Shown: piece by piece, positions 10,686 to 24,400 of the stretch
How the letters are laid out: each line of letters starts with the position of its first letter
Numbering within the stretch: the first letter of the stretch is position 1
NCBI GenBank assembly: GCA_001598975.1
Contig: BBXU01001137.1
Coordinates: 1 to 64,000 of the forward strand
Source: Parachlorella kessleri
Taxonomy: Eukaryota; Chlorophyta; Trebouxiophyceae; Chlorellales; Chlorellaceae
DNA length: 64,000 nucleotides
Direction: 5' to 3'
Notes under the pieces: generated by a model
Told to the model about the DNA's origin: nothing
The model's database searches: none
What the model saw: only the letters and a program-made list of their open reading frames with translations
Translations under genes and position numbers: made by a program

Positions 10686-13600
10686 ATGCCGCTGGATGCC
10701 CTTGTGGCTCAGATACAGGGGCTCTCGGGCAGCCCAACTGATCTGAGCAGCCTGTTGAGCACCCTCAAGCAGTCGGAGAATGTCCTGCGGCACAACCAGC
10801 CTGGCTTGCTCCCGGCAGTTCACAACCTTGATGCGGCGCAGCACTCCCTAGGCTGCGTCTTTTTGCTGTGAGTGCACTTGACAAGCCCTGGGCATGCCTG
10901 GCAACTTGACACTCTCTCTGCTACCCTTGTTATTGAGACGCGCGCTGTAGTGGTGGCTGCCCCTGCTGAGGCCTCACTTTCATGGCTTGCTAGCTCTGCC
11001 AGGGCCTAGTGCAGCCAATAGCTGCTTGAGCCAGGTGCCAGGTGTCAGTTGGGCCCCTGGTGTTTGGTGACGACGGCAGGTAGCGCAATACCGAAAGCGA
11101 GCAGTGAATATATAATCCTGAATGCAAGGTATTCCCACTGTCCTGGTATTGTTGCCTGTAGGGAGGCTAGGGGGAGGGCTGCCGCAGCAGGCGCTGGCGA
11201 ACAGGAGTTTCTAGATGCAGCCTGTCGCTTCCTGCCGGCCTGCACGCCTGCCCAATTGTGGCTGGCGCCAGAGAAGTGTAAGCTCCCAGCCTGCACCCCT
11301 GCCAGAGCCGCGTGGTTGCCTGTGCTGTGTACTGGGTGGACAGATCTTACGCTTTCTTGGAATCTAATGCGGGATGCAACACAGCAGGGGGCACTATGTA
11401 GGGGTTGTGCACAGGTTCGACGAGCCTTGTCCAGGCGTGCTAGCTCGGCAGCCGGGCTGAACGCCTTCCTGATGTGGAAGTGTACGGCCAAGGGCAAGGC
11501 ATTAGGCTGTTGGGCAGGACCACTGCTGCCGGTAACTTGCCCATGTTGCCAGGGGTGAAACAACCATTATGCGGGGCTAGTGATGCTGTTGTTGGCCTGG
11601 TGCAGTCACTCACCTATGTCGGCAGGTGAAGAACCATGCCGTGGCTCTGGGCAGACCCAAGCAAGCAGTACTTCCACTCAGGGAAGCGATTGGCAAGCTC
11701 TGTCCCACCCACGAGTATCTGTCTCCCATCCATGCGGACCTGTTCCTGCTGTAAGTGTGGCCTTGCAATTGGCTGGTGTTGGGGAATGGCAACTGATTGC
11801 TGGTTTGTGGCGAAGCATATTGCCAACATAGGATATGCACCGTGTGCTCAGCTGCAACCTGGGGACGGCTGGTAGGCTTATGGGCAGGTTTGGCTGTCAT
11901 GCACACTACCTGCATTGTGGGCTGCGTATGTCATAGGGCTTCAAACACACGGATGAAGCATGGTGGCTTATAGCAGCGCCCTTGAGTTCCTGGTTGTGCC
12001 TCGTGCTATGACGTTCGTCATTTCACACCAGCTGATGCATGACTTGTTTGCAGATGTCTGCTCTCCAAGTGCTACAACGCTGCTGCTTCCGTATTAGATG
12101 CCGATGCTTACTCAGGTAGAGCAGGGTGGGCTCTGTTTGGTGCTCATGCATGCACATCTGGTGCTGATCCTAGCAGGTCTCCTTATGCTTCTTGCCTCCT
12201 CTTGTTGATTGAGTGTGCTTGCTAGCACGGGCCTCCTGACAGCAGAAGGATGTGCGTCGACAGCTTAGCGAAGCTTAACCTCTAAGCAACCTCTCTTCAC
12301 AGCTGTTCCAGAATGTCTTCAAGAGCCTGCTGGCAAAAGCCCATACGCTTTTGCATTTTTCAATAACTTGAAATGCATGTCTGTAGGCTCTCTACTACTT
12401 GAGTTTTTCCCAGCCCCACTGACCTTGTGTAGCCTGATTGCAGTTGATCCCGCCATCACTGCTTGCACCCCAACAGATGTGCTGCTGTACTGCTACTACG
12501 GCGCCATGCTTGAGATTGGCAGGTGAGGGTAACGTAATGCGTCTAATACATCCAGCTGGATCGGTGGGAGCAGCCAAGGGCTGTAACATTGCAAGACGTA
12601 TGTTTATTGTCCACAGAGCCAGCTAAAATGTGGGGGTGCAGCTTCATCCATTCAGCGCCGGCAAGTGGTTTATCCAGCTCGAACATGGGCAGGGCAAAGC
12701 ATACTGCCATCTGCATTGTGCTTGCAGCTTGCACAGCCATTCCGAACTGATCTTGCAGTCAGGCTCTTTGTAGTTGTGCCTGTGGCCTCCCTGCAGGCGG
12801 CGATACTCCCGGGCTCTGCAGCTGCTCCTCACTGCCATCACGGCTCCCACCATGGTGGTGAATGCCATCACAGTGGCGTGCCTCAAGAAGTACGTGCTCA
12901 TCTCACTACTTCATACAGGTATGCTTGTGGGAGGTCGATGACAACCAGGAGAGGCACAGGGCTAGGATAGCTTTTGGGACTGTCTTTGGGTTGCAAGGGT
13001 TGGGTTTGGTTGCCTGTTTCATGGCAAAGCCTGCAACTAGGGGTGCACACGTACATCAGTGCAGCTGTCAATGCAGCAGGCGCCTAACGAGCACAGGGAT
13101 GTCTGCAACGGGAGAGTGGCTAAACTGTGTCAAAGCATGCGGAAGCGTTTCAAGTGAACCAGAGCTAGTACGCACCCACTTGTGAGCTTGACCCGGTTTC
13201 ACTTGCCAGCTTGATGCCTGCGTTACAATGGTTGGGTCCCCGCCCAAGACCGCTTGGGCCCCCGCCCAAGACCGCTTAAATTGGCTTGGTTGGCTGGGTG
13301 GTCCATGGGCACGGAGGAAGACCTCCTTGGTCAGGTGGCATGCAACAGTAGTATTAGCATGGGTGGCAGGTAGTGCGAACAGGGAGTGAGCTGAGCTGGA
13401 CCGACAGGGCTGGATGCAGAATGTGCCTGAGTAGTATAGTGTGAGCGAAGAAGCACTTGGTCTGATGGGCGGCGTGTATAGCATGCTCTGCGAACGAGCA
13501 GGAGGCGTGAATTGATGATAGTACCAGACGATATAATTGTCTAGGCGCAGGGGCTGTGCCCGCTTTGCCCAAGTACGCCTCCAACATTGTGAACCGGGCT

Positions 13601-15197
13601 CAGAAGGCCGAATGCAACACATACCTAGAGCTGGCCAAGCAGTGTGGGCAGGACAAGACGCCGCAGCAGCTGGCGCAGTTTGCGGCCAGCAAGCGGCAGG
13701 AGTTCGAGCAGGTGCGCATGCTTGGAGCGATTGCCGACCCAGCAAGGCTACCTTGGGTGGAAGGTGGGAGCAGCTTGGACATGCTGGTGAGGGTGCTAGC
13801 TGGCAGGCAGAAGTGGCAGGGTACTTCTTTTTTTGTCCGGTTGGTGGCTTCACATGGACCTGGAACCCATGTGTTTCAAAGGTTCCTGCGGCCAGGGACG
13901 CCCGGGCGAGGGGCTTACTGTTGGTGGGGGCACTGTTCTGTGCTGCAGGACGGCAACGCGGGCCTTGTGAAGCTGGTGGTTGAGGCGCAGACGCGGCGCC
14001 GCATTCAGCGGCTGACGGCCACGTACATGACGCTGCCGCTAGCGGGCATAGCGCAGCAGGTGGGCCTAGCAGGGGCGCCGGCGGCAGAGCTGGAGGTGCT
14101 CAGGTGAGGCTTGGAGGCTTCAAGAACACCACCTTGTAGGCACGCCCAAGAAGCTCCGCGAAAGCTTGTTAACCGGCAAAAGGGAGGCGTGCACGCGGCA
14201 CACACAGGTCACGGCCGCAGTAGCAGGAGAGACGGGGGGTGCCCTGCTCATTGCCCAGTCAACATGCTCCATTCAGCAGCAGCCCCGCGGGATACTTGTC
14301 GTGACATCGGTTGCTCAAGTGCAGATGGTGGCTGGTTCCTCCAGCCGCAGTTTCATGGCCCTGTCACACCTCGTTGTTGGGGCAGGTGGGGAGGTTTTCA
14401 CCATGGAAGCACTGGCTGGTGCTGCGGTTGCAGGCTGGTGGACGGTGGCGAGGTCTTTGCTCGCATCTCTGACCGAGATGGCATGGTGGAGTTCCTGGAC
14501 GACCCTGAGACGTATAACTCAGGTGAGGCGTATAACTCGGGTGGGTTAGGAAGGGGGGCGCCTTGATCCTGCTAGCGGCAGCAGAACATGCCCGTGTCTT
14601 GTGGCAGCATTGCCGACATGTACAAAGTTGTACAGCAGGGATGCCTGGATGCCCACTTGTTCAACGTGAGACGGGAGAAGACAGAATACCCACAGCCCCT
14701 GTAGGGAAGCTCGGCAGACCTGGCATGCCCACGGTGTGACCGGTAACACCCTTCCCGCCATCAGCTGGTTTGCCTGGTGTGCCAACTTGTGGCCACGGAT
14801 GGACACAACTGTTACCCGGGCAATGACAAGGGTCCGCTTACATAAGTGGGCATCATTTGTGGCGCGAGACCGCCACGTCCACCTAGGTCCAACAGCTAGC
14901 GTCTCACTTGTCGGCAGGGATTCCCTGCCCCGCCGCGCCCCCCCCCCCCCCACACACAAACAAACTTTCGTGCACACGTCCTCCCCTGCAGAAGCGGTGG
15001 CGGCTCGTGTGGATGGCATCGTGACGGGCTGCATGGATTTGGCAGCACGGTTGGCCCAGCTGGACCACCAGGTGTCCAAGGACCGAGCCTACCTAAACAA
15101 GACGGAGCTGAGGGCGCAGCGGGCAGGGCGTGGTGGCGCGGAGGACGCGCTGGCCGGCGTTGCCGCCGATGCTGCTGACGTGTTCAGGCCCCTCTAG
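10686..15197 (+). CDS. CSN3: COP9 signalosome complex subunit 3
   Basis: PCI-domain subunit of the COP9 signalosome, which removes NEDD8/RUB from cullins. Exons: 10686-10867, 11162-11277, (one short exon unresolved), 11626-11750, 12054-12115, 12444-12522, 12797-12918, 13551-13711, 13949-14103, 14434-14522 and 14992-15197 (TAG), about 436 residues. Conserved segments run in the same order as in animal and plant CSN3: PKQAVLPLREAIGKL, LSPIHADLFLLCLLSKCY, LLYCYYGAMLEIG, RALQLLLTAITAPTMV, VACLKKYVLISLL, PKYASNIVNR, then the PCI part (RIQRLTATYMTLPL, EVFARISDRDGMVEF). The exons at 11162-11277 and 11626-11750 have incompatible phases, so a small exon (length 2 mod 3) is missing; 11415-11428 is a weak candidate. 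The intron 12919-13550 holds a dispersed repeat copy. Confidence 0.9.
13353..13425 (-). repeat. Dispersed repeat copy inside a CSN3 intron
   Basis: ATTAGCATGGGTGGCAGG continuing to TAGTGCGAACAGGGAGTGAG and GGACCGACAGGGCTGGATGC. This is the cleanest copy in the window and matches 3080-3147 in inverted orientation. Confidence 0.85.
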
Positions 15198-16787
15198 GAC
15201 GCATCGTGTGGACATGCCAGCCTGGTAGCTTGTCTGCGGCATGGTTGATGCCGGGTGGCGGCAAGCCGCACTTGCAGTGGGGCTGAACTGTCTGGTGTGG
15301 GGACCTGCTGCCCGTGCCGGTGCTATGCCTGTTGGTAAGGTCCTGGGACAGGCCTGTCCTTGGTCTGATGCGGTCCATAAGCTAGGGCTGGTGGCGGATT
15401 TCGTTGCGTGCCTGTGGGTTTGGAGTGGGCAAGCGCTGCTGCCCTAGGTGTGATCGCGTGCATGCAAGAAGGGTAAGAGGTGGTATGCTTGGGTGTTGCC
15501 AGTGGCAGGCCTGCATTGTGGTTCCCTAGTTGTCTCTGGTTTTGGGCATTGCTGTGGTGGCCTGCCTACAAGGCTTGCAGTAGGAACAGGTTTGCGCCCT
15601 TTAACAGCTTGTCCAGACTTTGATCCAGAGATTTCACTGAATTGGTATTGTCCTCCTACAGCCTGATAATGCTAGTACTGAGTGGACAACACCACTTACA
15701 GGCAGAAGAGAGCACACTGCAGACATGAAGGGCAGCGGCAGTTGTGACTGTAGTCCGCAGTAAGCCTGGTATTGAGTCGCTACAAACTGCCACAGAAACT
15801 CTTTAGGCTGGCCCGCAGTTTGGCCGTCTGAACCCGTGAAAAGTGACACAGCTGAAAATGGAAACCCCGACAGCTCAGTACTTGCCTGCCCCCCGACCCC
15901 CGAAGCTGCAACTTCTGGTCATCGCCGACCACATCCATCTGCAGATCTGGCCCCCATAAGATATGCACATACAATACCAGACAGTTGCAGGCCCACAGTA
16001 CCGCAAGTGCACACTTCACCACATGGAGTGTTTACAATTCACAGTGCCACAGCGATTGACCTTGCAGGCATACCAGCACACTCATCATGTCCTGTCTCAA
16101 CTCATTTGGCCTTGTTGCAAGTGATCCACGCTTGCTAGTTAGTGGTACTCTTCACTTGCTCGTCCACTGTTGCCGCTCCGCCCGCCGATTTTTCATCCTG
16201 TCTATGATGCACAGATCCCCACCACCCGCTCCTACAGTCCCCCCCAGTACCATCCAATGCTGCAATCCTTGCAAGTACTGGCAGAGAACAGCCCCACAAT
16301 CAGCTTGCTCCAGCCACAGTGACGCTTACGCATTGAAGGAGACAACCCTCCACAAAACTTTCCCTGCTTGGCTCGGTATGCTTCAGCCCTCTCCTGGCCT
16401 CCAGCTATGACAGTTTCCAGGTGGCAACCCTCGCCTGCACAGCTCCCGCCCCCATGTCAGTAGCACCCTCCCTGGTCCAGTGCCTAGCCATGCTGGCAGC
16501 CTGGCAAGAAGCACCAACTTCCACCCACTGCTTTCCCATGCAACCCCGCACACCCCTGGTGCTACCATCTCCGCAAACCTCCATGTTCTTTCAACACGCG
16601 AGTCAGCTTGCCGTTGGCAACACCGGGGCAAAGCCCTCCTCATGACATCCGTGGCGGACTCAGCGACTGCCTGGCTGCACAGTTCATTCCCCGTTGCTGC
16701 CGCCGCTGCTGCTGCGGTTGCTGCTGCCCTGCAGCTGTCCCTGTCTGAACGCCCGCCACTTTCGTAGCCCCTCTGCTGCCCCTTTCA
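15198..16787. other. Convergent spacer between CSN3 and the DNA methyltransferase
   Basis: About 1.6 kb between two facing stop codons. No exon chain, repeat family copy or RNA gene was found. Open frames here are short and lack domains. Confidence 0.55.
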
Positions 16788-19700
16788 TCATGCCTGGGCT
16801 GCCGCGCTGTCCTCGCTGGGCTGCTGCTGGGGCGTGTCGGGCACAGCAGGCGGCGGCGAGCCGCCGCTGCCACTGCCACCAGCTCTCGCCTCCTGTCCGC
16901 GGCATGCGCCTGGCACAGGCTCACTGATGCCTCCGGCTGCAGGGCTGCTTGCTCTGCCCGCTGAGCCTGGCGCCCCACCAAGCCCAAACACCCCCTGCCT
17001 GGTTGTGTGTTCCCAGCAGCCAGACGCTGGGAAGCTGCTTGCCAGGGGCGTTGCAACCGGCAGGGCCGGCAGGGCCTTGGCAGGGCGGCGGGGGCTGCGC
17101 GGGCCGGTGCACCTGGAAGGGGCAATGCCATGCTCCCCCCTGGGTCCCTCAGCCGCTACAGCCTGCCCGCCGCTCCCCGCAGCGATTGATGCTACTGTCG
17201 TAGGCGCTGGAGGGCACGCACCAGCGGCCCTGGTGGCAGCCATGGCTGCAGCGTTGACTGCTGCGTCGCGTGCTGCTGCTGCGGGTGCTCGGGGGCTGGG
17301 AGGGGTTGCTGCGTCGCAGGTGCGCAGCCTCAAGCGAAGCGTGCGGGGCGACCCGCCGGGCACCTGTGCGGTCGCCGGCGCTGCTGTCCCAGCCACCAGA
17401 GGCCCCGCCACGCCGGCAGGAGCTGCTGGCCCTGCTGTGCCTGCTGCCCCAAAAACCTCCACTGCTGGAGCCAGCGAAGGAGGTGTTGGCAGCACCGGCA
17501 CCGCAGCGCCGTCCTCCCCCTCCTCTGCCTCCTCCTGGCAGGCAGTCATGTCATAGATGACAGGCAGGATCCCGCCCTCCGCGCTGCCCTCACGCTTTGC
17601 TGTGCTGTTAGCCCGGTCGGTGGTATGCTGTGCACTGGGGCACTGGTCCTGCTGCAGGCCTTCTGCTGCAGCCTCAGCCGTTGCAGGCGTTCCGGGGTTC
17701 CCGGCTGCACTGCGGGCCAGCCTTCCTCCAGGTGCAGCTGCTGAAGCAGAACCGGGTGCTCTCTGCTTGCGCTTCTTGGACGGCTTTGCATGGGCTAGCC
17801 CCTGCTCGTGCTGGCTGGCCACTGCTGCTGCAGCTGCCTTGGCTGCCTTGGCGCGCTGTGCCCGCTGGGCCCTGGCCCACTGAGGTCCCGGCAGCGCCAC
17901 CCCAGGGCTGCGCTCCCACCTTGGCATGCCATGCGGGGCAGCCACTGGCCCTGCGGCAGGCGAAAGGCCTTGCGTCTTGGGGAAGAGATCATGCTGCTCC
18001 TTGAACTGCTGCTGCTGCGGCTGGGCAGGAGGAGGTTCTGCTCCCTCCGCCGTGCAACTGTGTCCCCGCCCATTGTGCCCAGCAGCGCCCTCCTCCTCCT
18101 CCTCCTGCAGCTGCCCCTGCTCCTGCATCAGCGCCCGGGCCGGGACTCCCACCATCAGGTCAAACGCCCGACGGTTGCGCTCGATGATGTGCTGCCGCTG
18201 ACGCTCGTAGTCAGTAGCAGGCGCTGCTGCCTCAGCAGCGGCGGCTGCCGCAGTCACGTGCACCTGCAGGGCGGTGAATTTGGAGAGCATTGCAGTGGAT
18301 ACTGCAGCACGGAACTCAAGGATGCAGTTCTCAATTGGGATGAGTAAGAATGCTGAGGAGGGAAGGCGGGGTGGGCAACTGATGAGAACACTTCACACAT
18401 GCAGCTGGACACTGAGGAATGACACTGAACGCATGCAACACGCGGTACATACCGGGGCAGGAGGGTGCACAGTACATGTCCAATCCAACCCCGCCAGTGG
18501 CCCGAGCTAAGCCCAGCCTTACACGCTCCACTGCGGCGATATGCTGGCTGCTCTCAATGGCTGCGCCCGGAGTCTTGCTATGCACAAGGGTGCCACCCAG
18601 GCTGCCTTCTGAAATCTTAGCCTGCCTTCTGTCACATCTGCCCAGCCAACCGCAGGTGTGACACACCCCAACCCCCTGCGCTGTCGCCTGCACCTCTGCA
18701 TTCCTCGCCTCCCGCTGCTGATGCCAGCGGCTCTGCACCTCTCACCTCTCTTCACTAGCGCTAGTGGTTCTGCACTCCTCACCTCTCTGCGCTGACGCTT
18801 GCGGCCTTCCATCTCCTCGCGGGCCGTGCCCAGCCGGTCACGGATGAGGATGGCGTCCCGCGGCCACATGGCCACCGAGCTCAGCACCCGTATGCGCTCG
18901 TCGTGCTGCCACAGCCGGTGCATGCCCACCTCCCCGTCGTCGTAGCACACGGTGTGCCTGCAGGACAGCGGGTAGACTGTGAGTGGGGGCTGCAGTGTAT
19001 GACTCTTGTGAGGTACATCAGCAGTAGGAGGAGTTCATGGCTCCTTAGACGTCATGGCAGCGCAGCGCGGTATACCCTACTGCGGCAGGATAGTCGTTGC
19101 GGCGAGCGGCTACAAACACCTTCCCTGTAGTTGCCAAACTATTGGCGAACTACTGGCCGGCACACGAGGGAAAATGTCAGAGTCAATGTGGAAGGGAGGG
19201 AAGGCCAGGGCTGGCATCATTTTCTTGCAGCAACAGCTCCCAGCGGTCATGTGCTGCGGCTACGCACACGCGACACACTGCTGTGTCTCTTCTTTCGACG
19301 AGGAGAGCCACCACTCACTCGGTGCTGACGGCGTCAAAGTGAGCAATGTGGCCCTCGTAGGACGTCTGATCTCCATCCCACCAAACCGACACCCGCGCGC
19401 CCACGGCATCCTCTCCCAGAATAGCCACCTGCAGGACAGGCCAGGCGCTGCCATATCTTGCAGTGCTGCATGGGACTGAGGCACCACAGGCAGGTCTAGC
19501 GACCCTTCAGCCAGGCCCGCCGCAGGTGCGTTCGGCAGGCAACTTGCAGGCATCAGGTAAGGCGCATGCCATCAAGTACTTATGCGTGCTTGTAGCCAGC
19601 CAGTCACCCAGGTCAGCACTTTCCAACCACGGCAATTCATAAAGCGCTTACAGGAAATGCGTGACGACCGCATCCTCCAGGACATAAGCCAGCATGAGCT

Positions 19701-20198
19701 TGCATCGAAAACTGAGGGCACTGAGCGATAACTGAGGCTCTCTCACCTGCGCGCCCGCATGGCCCGACAGCGCAGCCGCCTTCATGCGCTGTGTAAGGCA
19801 CTCGTAGCGGCGCTGGTTCTGCAGGGAAGGAAGCAAGTTCTGGGGGCTTGGGCTCGTGTTACAGCCGGGTTTGTGCTAGTGGTTTGGACTGCATGGAGCG
19901 TACGAGCAAAATGCGGCAGGCACGCCTTAGTATATGCTTTGTCCATCCAGCTCGTACACTCGGGGAAGGGCTTGGCACCTGATAAATGTGTGGGTTAGTG
20001 ACCCTGTGCCAGGATGCCAGATCGCGAGGCCATCTGCCATTCTGCCACACTCAGCGGCCCCATGCACTCCCCTCTGCGGCCACCCAACGGTGCTCTACCC
20101 CTTCTCACCATCCCGCCATCACCCTTCCAGTTCAAAGCCAAAGGCCCGCCCCGCCCACTCGGCAACCCGCCCCTTCACCTACCCACCCCACCATTGTT

Positions 20199-20245
<47 letters not shown>

Positions 20246-21454
20246 AAGGGAGGCAGGCAAGCACCCATCGCACAACTTGCTTAGGGAGGCAGGCAGCCAA
20301 TATGTAGCTGGTCATGCAGCTGTGGCAGCCTCCCACACACCCACCAACCCACCCACCGCGTATTTGTTCATGCAGGTACGGCAGGTGCCGCAGCGCTGCT
20401 TGAGGTTTACCGAGGCGGCCGCCGCGGCGGCGCGGGTGCGGCGCATGCGCTCCACATCCACCCCGTGCTTGCCCTTCTTGATGGCCAGGGACGCCTTGGC
20501 GTCCTGCAAGGTGCCAAGCATCGCAGAAACATCAGCCGCTCAGTGTGTGACAGCGGCACACATCTTGGCACGAGCAAGAGTAACACCAGGGTATGACAAC
20601 ATCAGCCTCGCATGGGCCTTCCCCTCCCACCTTATCAATGATGGCAGGTGATACGTGATGCTGCCACACAAAAGAGTAAGCCACATCTTAGCTGCTGCCC
20701 CTACCTGCAATGCCTGGCGCATGGGCTCTGCATACTTGCCATTCTTGGGGTCACGCAGCGCGGCTCGCATGCTTGCCTCCTGCGCGGTACAGGCACAGTA
20801 GAGAGTGGCCCAGTAACACCGACCAGCGCTCGCTAGCATTATGCTTCACTCATGCCTGGCCCTGAGCAGGTGGGTAGGCATGGGGGATAACATCAGCAAG
20901 AGTCGCAGCAATCGCTGCCAGTAGGAGGGACCCCTGCATGGGGCACCAATCATCTGGACATCTACACCATTTGGGGATGGCATCAGGGTAGCAGTTCATA
21001 TGCGGGCCATGCTGCCAACCTCACTCACCATCTTCTGGCAATGCGCCTCAAAGTCCTGCAGCTGCTCTGCGCGCTGCCACACCCACTGGCTGCCTCCCAC
21101 GGGCAGGAAGGCCACCACCACATGAACATGAACCGGGCTCTGCAATGGTTGAGAAGAAAATGGACCGGTCGATGATTTAAACCAGCATATTCAGGGCAGC
21201 AGGAGGAGCTGCAGGGGGTGTCGTGGCAGGTCTGTGCCGCCCCTAGGCTATGCTACTTATAAAGCATATAGGGAGGTCTGAGATTGATGACTGAACCGCG
21301 GTTAAGCAAGGAGCAAGGCAGGTGGGGGCCAAGGCGCTGCTGCCTGGCATTCCCACGCTACGGTAGAAGGCCGGCTGTGTGACCAGCCGATGGTTGCAAC
21401 ACATCTGTCATCCCACTGGCCAGAAGCAGGCGGCCCAGCACACAAGAGCGCCTG

Positions 21455-21488
<34 letters not shown>

Positions 21489-24400
21489 CAGCCCACACAG
21501 CCGAGACCAGGAGCGGGAGGCGGGCTGAAGGCCTCACCACAGCATGCTGTGACTTGCTGGCCAACCAGGGCAGGGACGCCACCCTCTCAATGGCGCTCAG
21601 CCTCTCCTCACAGGCCTCGGGAAGCATGCGCCCTGCAGGGAGGCAAGCAACACTACGCTACCCACGTCAAGGTGCATGCGACACACACTCACAGCGGCAG
21701 CAACAAGTCAACAGCACCAATGCCACCTTCAGGGCGAAAGGTCACTACCATCGCGCCACCTCCGACTTTTCTGCAACGGAGAGCACTGAGTGCCGCTCGA
21801 CAACGAGGGGTTTTGTACGTGGACATCTTGCAACCCTGGGCAGCAGGACATGGCGACTCCGACTGTTCAAGCCGAGCCAGGCCTGCGCAGAGGATGGCAC
21901 AGCATAACTGGCATAACTGCCAGCCAGCCAGCCTCCGGCACGCACCCTTGGGCATGTTGTATGGGTCCAGCACCTCGGCCGGCCACCACAGGCCGCTGAC
22001 GGGGTCCTCCGCCCACACCAGCCCACCAATCATGTCAGCGTCAGACAGCAGGTCGGGGATGCGAGTGATTTCCTGGGCCTGCTGGGGGTTGAAGTGACAA
22101 CAAAACATCGCAGATAGATCAATACAATGGGGCAAGCCGGTATGAGTCACCCTTAACTCTCACTTCGCACCACCTGGCCACCAATAACAAAAAGCATGGA
22201 GCATGAGTTAGGGGTGGAGGGCAGGAGAATATTGTCGGGTTTGAGAGGACCAGAACCCCACCACTGCTGCCTAGTGCGCTCTTTCTTATGAGTACTCTGT
22301 CTCCTTTCGTCCCGTCCCCCTCTCGTATCTCAAAACCCTGCTGCAGGTTGTTCCACAGCTGCCCAGCTCCATCACTTGCACTCCCTCCGATGATGCTGCA
22401 GCGACAGCATGGCAGTTGGACTGCCACTGCTGCGAGTCCCTGCGCATGCTCCAAGCCAGGCAGCGCTTACTTGCGACCCCGCCACACCCACCCGGCAAGC
22501 ACACTCCCCCGCCAAGCGAGGTGGCCCCTCCCATGCATGCTCACGCCTCCCCGCCCCACCTGCTTGCACACGCGCACCCCCGTTTTGAGCGCCTTCTCTA
22601 TGGTGGGCGATACCTCGAAACCGCGCTCCTTCAGGCGGTGAAGGTAGCTTTCCACCTCCTCAGGTTTGCCAGGCCTGCAAGGCAGAACACAGAGGCGGCA
22701 GGAGGGGTATGTAGCAGGCAGGCGGGCAGGCAGTGGGTGGGTTGGGGGTGCGAGGGGGAAGTATTGGCTGCACGGGCAGGGGCAAGGGATGGGGTGCGGC
22801 GCAGGCATCTCCCCAGTTTCTCCCTTGCGGCTTCACAGGCCTGCAGAGAAAGAAGGGACAAGCACGGGTACAGTTTAGTATGGTGCAACAGCACACACAT
22901 CCGGGCACACTGCCGTCAGTCCCCTTCCACTAGGCCCGCTATAAAGCCAGGACGTCCTATGCCCAAAGACCCACAACTTGGTGAAGCCATGTTGGCCAGT
23001 GCCTAGAGGCATGAACCACCCCAGGGCTGAGTAAAGGCTAGCTGTTGTAGGTGCACAAATGGTTGAGAAGGGGCAGTCAAGCGCCACCTCGTTGGGCCTT
23101 ACCTGGCCTGCATGAGCGAGAGCAGGTGCCGTGAAGGAGACTCATGACTTGCTGAAATGGGCAGTGGTGCAGGCACTCAATACAGAACACAGCACACTTG
23201 TCACACAAGGCCCTAAGCCGTGAGAACCGGGCGTCATAGCGCTGTCTCATGAAGCCCATAAAACCCATGCTGGGGCTCGCCCCGCCAAGGCCGCTCAATC
23301 TCTTGTGCTGCTACATCATGCTGCCACGTTGCCTCCCTGGAGCGAGGGCTAGTGACAGAGCAGGGCCGTCGAGCGACAGCCTGCATCAGTGCGTTGTTGC
23401 TCCCAATCTGCAAACTCTTACTGCATCCTTGCTTAGAGTGATGCCCACCTGCCAACTTGCGTAATGAAGGACGCCAGCGGTTGGAAGGGTGTGGGCACCG
23501 GCACATCGCTCAACCCCTCCACAGCGAAGCTGTAGGCAGGCAGCAGTGCAAGGCGCTGCAGTCGCTGGCCAAAGTCCTCTCTGATAGAGCAAGCACACAT
23601 GGCAGGCACAACAGCGCTTGCGGCGGGACACGGCAGCACGGTCTGACGCCATTGTCATCGTAAACGATGTCACAAAGAAAGCTACCAGAAGACGCGCAAC
23701 AGCCATGCCATTTGGGAACCCACGCCGCAATGGGGCAGGACAATGCCCGGTGTGCTCTCCGGGTAGTGATCTATAGCACATGCACCTCTCGCCCAGCAAT
23801 TTGCAGACTAAGCAATACATGCGCCTTGTGTCTTCTTCGCGGCCAGGAAGGCAGCTGGCCAGCAGGCTTTTGCCGATGCTCCCTCCGGTCACCAGCCCAG
23901 ACTAGTGCCGCACGCCCTGCCAGTCCCACTCACCAGCCCAGCCCGGCCAGCCACCAGCCGCAGCGCGGCCAGGAGTCGCGGTCCCAGGTGCCAGGAGGGG
24001 GCAGCGAGGTCTGCAGGGATCCACGCTTCACCTGCCAGGAAGGAATGTGCTTGCCTGTTTTTACGCACGCCGACAGCGCTGCCTGGCAGCTGTCAGAAGG
24101 TAGCGGGCGGGTTGTATACCACCTTCTGCAGATGCGTCCAAGTGTTATTGACGCCCCAGGACTTGCACATCCCCAATATGCAGCAGCCCTCAGGGCATTG
24201 TGGAGGCCACCGTGTGTGGCGAAATCGTCGCAAGAAGCTTAGCTAAACCCGCTCTGAACTTTCTTCTAAGAACAGGGCTGCCGGGGGCAACCGTCCGACG
24301 GCCCAGTCCTTTAGTCATGCCCGGGGATGCACACATACATGCACCCCCTCTCACCTCAGTCGGCACACATGGACGCACGCTGCTGCCTTGACAGGTAGGG

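Noticed and set aside
13068..13853. - strand frame of 261 codons
   Set aside because: It runs across CSN3 exon 13551-13711 and the intronic repeat on the opposite strand.
16834..17883. Several long + strand frames opposite the last methyltransferase exon
   Set aside because: They are antisense shadows of a GC-rich, Ala/Pro-coding exon.
21390..22097. + strand frame of 235 codons with a Gln run
   Set aside because: Antisense to methyltransferase exons at 21538-21632 and 21946-22078; the Gln run is the intronic CAG repeat.
23080..23250. Cys-rich reading (CDKCAVFCIECLHHC) that could be an ADD or PHD finger in the methyltransferase
   Set aside because: Only part of this stretch can be spliced in phase. 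A different frame (SRHLLSLMQAR) joins cleanly to the next exon, so the zinc-finger reading is not supported.
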